Source of the DNA: Pseudonocardiaceae bacterium
Lineage (GTDB): Bacteria > Actinomycetota > Actinomycetes > Mycobacteriales > Pseudonocardiaceae
Assembly (NCBI GenBank): GCA_025937115.1
Contig: JAICSB010000132.1
Location: 1 to 8,006 of the forward strand
Length of the DNA: 8,006 bases
Direction of reading: 5' to 3'
A program made the position numbers and the translations under genes. The stretch's first letter is position 1. Each line of letters starts with the position of its first letter. Positions 6,099 to 8,006 of the stretch are shown one piece after another. The notes beneath the pieces were generated by a model. It did no database searches. It saw nothing but the letters and a program-made list of their open reading frames with translations, and was not told the DNA's origin.

Positions 6099-7469
6099 CT
6101 ATTTCGTGTGCTGGTCGCTCGTGGGTACAACGCTGCCCCGACCCCAGGTGCGGGTCCACCAGGCCTCCCACTGGTGGCGGTCGGTGGTGGGTCTGGCGAG
6201 GAGATAGCCCTGGGCCTGGTCCACGCCCAGGGTGGCCAGCGTGTCCATCTGCTCTTCGGTCTCAACGCCCTCGCCGGTCACGGTCGCTCCGACATCGAGG
6301 GACAACAAGACCAGGGCGGTGACCAGGGAGCGGCGGGCGCGGTCCTCGTGCAGGTGCGCGATCAGGGCCCGGTCGAGCTTGACGATGTCGGGGCTGAGTT
6401 GCAGCACGTGGGACAGGGAGGCGTAGCCGGCGCCGGTGTCGTCGATGGCGAAGCGGACACCGCGTGCACGCAGGGACGACAGGGCGGCGTTGAGGTCACC
6501 GTAGTCCGGGACCCGGGCGTGTTCGGTGATCTCGATGACCAGCCGGGACAGTGGCACCCCAGACCCGGTGAGGCGGTCCCGGAAACCGTCGTCCATGAGG
6601 AGCTCGGGGCTGGCGTTGACCGACAGGTACACCGGCTCCGGTATCGAGGCCAGCAGGCCGAGGGCGGCGGTGAACGTGAACTCATCGAGCTGCCTGGCCC
6701 GGCCCGCGACCTGCGCGTCGCCGAACCAGGTGTCGGGGCTGCGGGCGTCGCGGAAGCGGGCCAGCGCCTCGACTCCGGTGAGCCGACCCGAGGTAAGGTC
6801 CACGATCGGCTGCAACGCCATGTCGACGCCCCGGGTCGCCAGCACCTCGGCGACCCGTTGACGAGCCGCCACCACGCCGGCGCGGGCCTGCCGGTCGTCG
6901 CCGAGCAGGCGGCGGGTACCGCGAAACCCGACGACGTGCCCCTTCCGATCCCGTATCGGCGCGGCGGAGCCTTGCAGGGTGACCGTGGAACCATCCCTGT
7001 GTGCCCAGGTCAGCTCGACGTCGTCCCACCCCGAGGCCAGCCGCCGTGCCTGCGCGTGGATGGCCCGGGCCGCGGACCGGTCCACCTCGTCGCCCAGGAG
7101 ATCGAACAACGACATCCCCAGCAGCTCCTCCGGCCGGTACCCCAGGACCTGAGTGACCGCCTCGTTGGAGTAGGTGAGGTGGTCTGAGACGTCGGTCTCC
7201 CACACCCAGTCACGCGAGGTAGCAGCGGTCGCGGCCACGACCTGCGCACCCCGGTCCATCTCCGTGCGGGCGGCCAGGAAGGCCCACGCCAGCACCGCAC
7301 CGGCACCCACCGCGAACGCGAACCACGCCAACGCGAGGACCACGCATCTGCTCCGGGCACCGTGCACGTGCAACTCGGCCACGAGCACCACGACCGACCA
7401 CCCGAGCAGGAGCGCCACCGTGATGGCGAGCGTCGCGGCCAGGCGAGGCAGCCAGCGCGAGGACGCCAT
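6099..7469 (-). CDS. Membrane-anchored PAS-EAL c-di-GMP phosphodiesterase
   Basis: I take ATG at 7469 (456 residues), as GAAAGGG (7478-7484) lies eight bases upstream; the longer open frame to 7718 is low-quality and runs through the leader. Two membrane helices (about 10-31 and 41-67) are followed by a PAS domain at about 82-188 (RDWVWETD start, LGYRPEELLG, a W-x-H-R-D-G turn, PIRDxxGxVVGF). An EAL domain follows at about 208-430. The key residues are all present: E234 (EAL), N285 (NAS), E313 and E316 (EITE), D343-D344 (DDTG), K364, E400 and E403 (EGVE), Q420 (QGY). It should hydrolyse c-di-GMP to pGpG under control of the PAS domain; the PAS ligand cannot be read from sequence. DDTG instead of DDFG is a known variant. 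There is no GGDEF domain between PAS and EAL, unlike many such proteins. A short leader ORF ends 13 bases before the start. Confidence 0.93.
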   Translation of the reverse strand: MASSRWLPRLAATLAITVALLLGWSVVVLVAELHVHGARSRCVVLALAWFAFAVGAGAVLAWAFLAARTEMDRGAQVVAATAATSRDWVWETDVSDHLTYSNEAVTQVLGYRPEELLGMSLFDLLGDEVDRSAARAIHAQARRLASGWDDVELTWAHRDGSTVTLQGSAAPIRDRKGHVVGFRGTRRLLGDDRQARAGVVAARQRVAEVLATRGVDMALQPIVDLTSGRLTGVEALARFRDARSPDTWFGDAQVAGRARQLDEFTFTAALGLLASIPEPVYLSVNASPELLMDDGFRDRLTGSGVPLSRLVIEITEHARVPDYGDLNAALSSLRARGVRFAIDDTGAGYASLSHVLQLSPDIVKLDRALIAHLHEDRARRSLVTALVLLSLDVGATVTGEGVETEEQMDTLATLGVDQAQGYLLARPTTDRHQWEAWWTRTWGRGSVVPTSDQHTK

Positions 7470-7482
7470 GCGACGTTCCCTT

Positions 7483-7545
7483 TCAGCCGGTGAAGGTCGC
7501 CGCGACCAGCACTCCGGGTAGGAGACGACCGGCCAGGCCCTCCAT
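7483..7545 (-). CDS. 20-codon leader ORF before the PAS-EAL gene
   Basis: ATG at 7545 has GAGGAAG (7553-7559) at seven bases, a stronger site than that of most genes here. The ORF has 20 codons with high GC3 and ends TGA at 7483-7485. That TGA overlaps the first base of the next gene's GAAAGGG. The peptide starts MEGLAGRLLPG and continues into a hydrophobic LVAATF end. It has no run of one amino acid of the kind used in classical attenuation. Near the ORF's 3' end the RNA can form GGTCG-cgg-CGACC (7495-7507), just before the phosphodiesterase's ribosome binding site. Possible roles are translational coupling, a regulatory leader peptide or a short membrane peptide. No homologue is known to me. 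Confidence 0.5.
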   Translation of the reverse strand: MEGLAGRLLPGVLVAATFTG

Positions 7546-7569
7546 GATGCAACTTCCTCTACTTTCTCC

Positions 7570-7622
7570 GGGTGGGGCGACGACTCCCACAGGTGCCGCC
7601 GACAAGGAGTCGGGTTCACCCC
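7570..7622 (-). promoter_or_regulatory. Possible structured 5' leader with two competing hairpins
   Basis: On the minus strand, CGACTCC (complementary to 7606-7612) can pair with GGAGTCG (complementary to 7581-7587), a perfect 7-pair stem. It can be enclosed by GGGTG/CACCC or GGGG/CCCC pairing at 7570-7577 with 7617-7622. A second hairpin, CCGAC-tcctt-GTCGG (7599-7613), uses the same bases and excludes the first. The segment ends 11 bases before the leader ORF's ribosome binding site. I could not match it to a known riboswitch class. Confidence 0.35.
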
Positions 7623-7669
7623 GTCCCTGAGGACATGACCTCGTGACTCGGCACTACTCGTGGGTGAGG

Positions 7670-7696
7670 GGGCACCCGCAAACCGCGAAGGTGCCC
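7670..7696. promoter_or_regulatory. Long hairpin in the intergenic control region
   Basis: GGGCACC (7670-7676) and GGTGCCC (7690-7696) are perfect arms. Inside them, CGC-aaacc-GCG extends the stem past a two-base AA bulge. It lies about 130 bases before the leader ORF. It could be a terminator, an operator or part of an RNA; the strand is not decided. Confidence 0.45.
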
Positions 7697-7699
7697 GGT

Positions 7700-7717
7700 T
7701 GTCGCCGGTCGGCGACA
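7700..7717. promoter_or_regulatory. 18-base palindrome, possible operator
   Basis: TGTCGCCG-GT-CGGCGACA: two perfect 8-base arms around a 2-base centre. Short-centred palindromes of this length upstream of a regulated gene are typical of dimeric repressor sites. The protein that would bind is not in the window. Confidence 0.45.
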
Positions 7718-7736
7718 TCGGCCACGTCCGGTTGGC

Positions 7737-7769
7737 GAAGGGCTGATGAAGGGCTGATGAAGGGCTGAC
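7737..7769. repeat. Three tandem copies of an 11-base unit
   Basis: GAAGGGCTGAT at 7737-7747 and 7748-7758, and GAAGGGCTGAC at 7759-7769. The 11-base period is about one DNA turn, so all three copies face the same side of the helix, as in direct-repeat activator sites. Replication slippage is the alternative. Confidence 0.75.
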
Positions 7770-7821
7770 CCAGGCTGCACGTTACTGGTGCTTGCCGGTC
7801 GGGCAGGTGAGGGGATGTCGA

Positions 7822-7841
7822 CCCAGTCTTTTTAGTCTGGG
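7822..7841. promoter_or_regulatory. AT-centred inverted repeat
   Basis: CCCAGTCT-TTTT-AGTCTGGG: 8-base arms with one mismatched pair around TTTT, followed by GATATC. It is one of the few AT-richer spots in the window and about 100 bases before a possible plus-strand start at 7940, so it may be an operator or promoter element. Confidence 0.35.
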
Positions 7842-7902
7842 ATATCCGCGGGCTTCCCAGCCCAGCGGCGCCCGACACAGTGGCCGCCTGCTCTCGGTTC
7901 GG

Positions 7903-7920
7903 GACTCTCTTGGGGGAGTC
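7903..7920 (+). terminator. Short hairpin before a possible plus-strand start
   Basis: GACTCTC-ttgg-GGGAGTC forms seven pairs (one G-U) with a four-base loop, then TTCGGG. It lies 20 bases before the candidate start at 7940, so it may act in a 5' leader rather than end a transcript. Confidence 0.3.
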
Positions 7921-7939
7921 TTCGGGAAGGGAATCGTGA

Positions 7940-8006
7940 ATGCCTCCTCACCCAAGCATGGGCGCCCCGGTGAACCGGCTTCGCCATCGCCATGGGGCCG
8001 GGCTGC
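7940..8006 (+). CDS. Possible start of a plus-strand gene (cut by window edge)
   Basis: ATG at 7940 has AAGGG at about eight bases and an open frame to the edge. It begins MPPHPSMGAPVNRLRHRHGA, and most third positions are G or C. An overlapping GTG at 7936 opens another frame with poorer codon use. Only 22 codons are visible, so neither a product nor the gene's reality can be established. If real, it is divergent from the PAS-EAL gene and shares the palindrome-rich control region. Confidence 0.25.
   Translation, partial: MPPHPSMGAPVNRLRHRHGAGL

Noticed and set aside
6069..7187. 372-codon plus-strand open frame opposite the PAS-EAL gene
   Set aside because: Antisense shadow of a well-supported gene; its composition is that of complementary GC-rich codons and it has no convincing ribosome binding site.
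7470..7718. N-terminal extension of the PAS-EAL protein to 7718
   Set aside because: The upstream codons are Pro/Arg/Ser-rich with no good start, and they cover the leader ORF and hairpins. ATG at 7469 has a proper ribosome binding site directly before the first membrane helix.
7546..7720. c-di-GMP-I (GEMM) or cobalamin riboswitch before the PAS-EAL gene
   Set aside because: The GGTGAA and CACCTGT pieces look faintly like a cobalamin core, but the conserved junction and GCCACTG box are missing. No GEMM receptor or tetraloop pattern is visible.
1..8006. CRISPR array, tRNA or rRNA
   Set aside because: The only regular repeat is the 33-base triple at 7737-7769 without spacers, and I saw no tRNA arm signatures or rRNA sequence.

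Overview
The window is high-GC DNA with strong G/C preference at third codon positions and GTG starts, as in an actinobacterium. I cannot name the genus. Almost every supported gene lies on the minus strand, so the locus is best read from right to left. Its theme is cyclic di-GMP turnover and sensing: two EAL-type phosphodiesterases and one PilZ-type receptor, with no GGDEF (diguanylate cyclase) domain in the window.

Right end (7546-8006): an intergenic control region with several palindromes, three tandem 11-base repeats and possibly the start of a plus-strand gene running off the edge. From about 7620 leftwards comes a potentially structured 5' leader, then a 20-codon leader ORF with a strong ribosome binding site (7483-7545), then a membrane-anchored PAS-EAL phosphodiesterase (6099-7469). 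Its transcript probably stops at an intrinsic terminator at 5889-5920.

Middle (3667-5709): an unrecognised 117-residue protein, a secreted protein that reads as a circularly closed eight-bladed beta-propeller (3992-5314), and a small three-helix membrane protein whose frame is broken by an apparent extra G. The three are closely spaced and could be co-transcribed.

Left (669-3325): a four-helix membrane EAL phosphodiesterase whose 3' end overlaps by 43 bases the start of a two-helix membrane PilZ protein. The gene overlap suggests that enzyme and receptor are made together and act in the same membrane.

Far left (1-260): the first 29 codons of an IS3-type transposase OrfA, cut by the window edge. 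Next to it is the first 40 codons of a membrane-protein gene that carries a stop at codon 3 and is cut off by the insertion element.

Working model (inference): the two EAL enzymes lower c-di-GMP in response to membrane or PAS-sensed cues. The PilZ protein reads c-di-GMP at the membrane and may pass the signal to its Ser/Thr-rich outer segment or to partners. The secreted propeller may be the cell-surface output.
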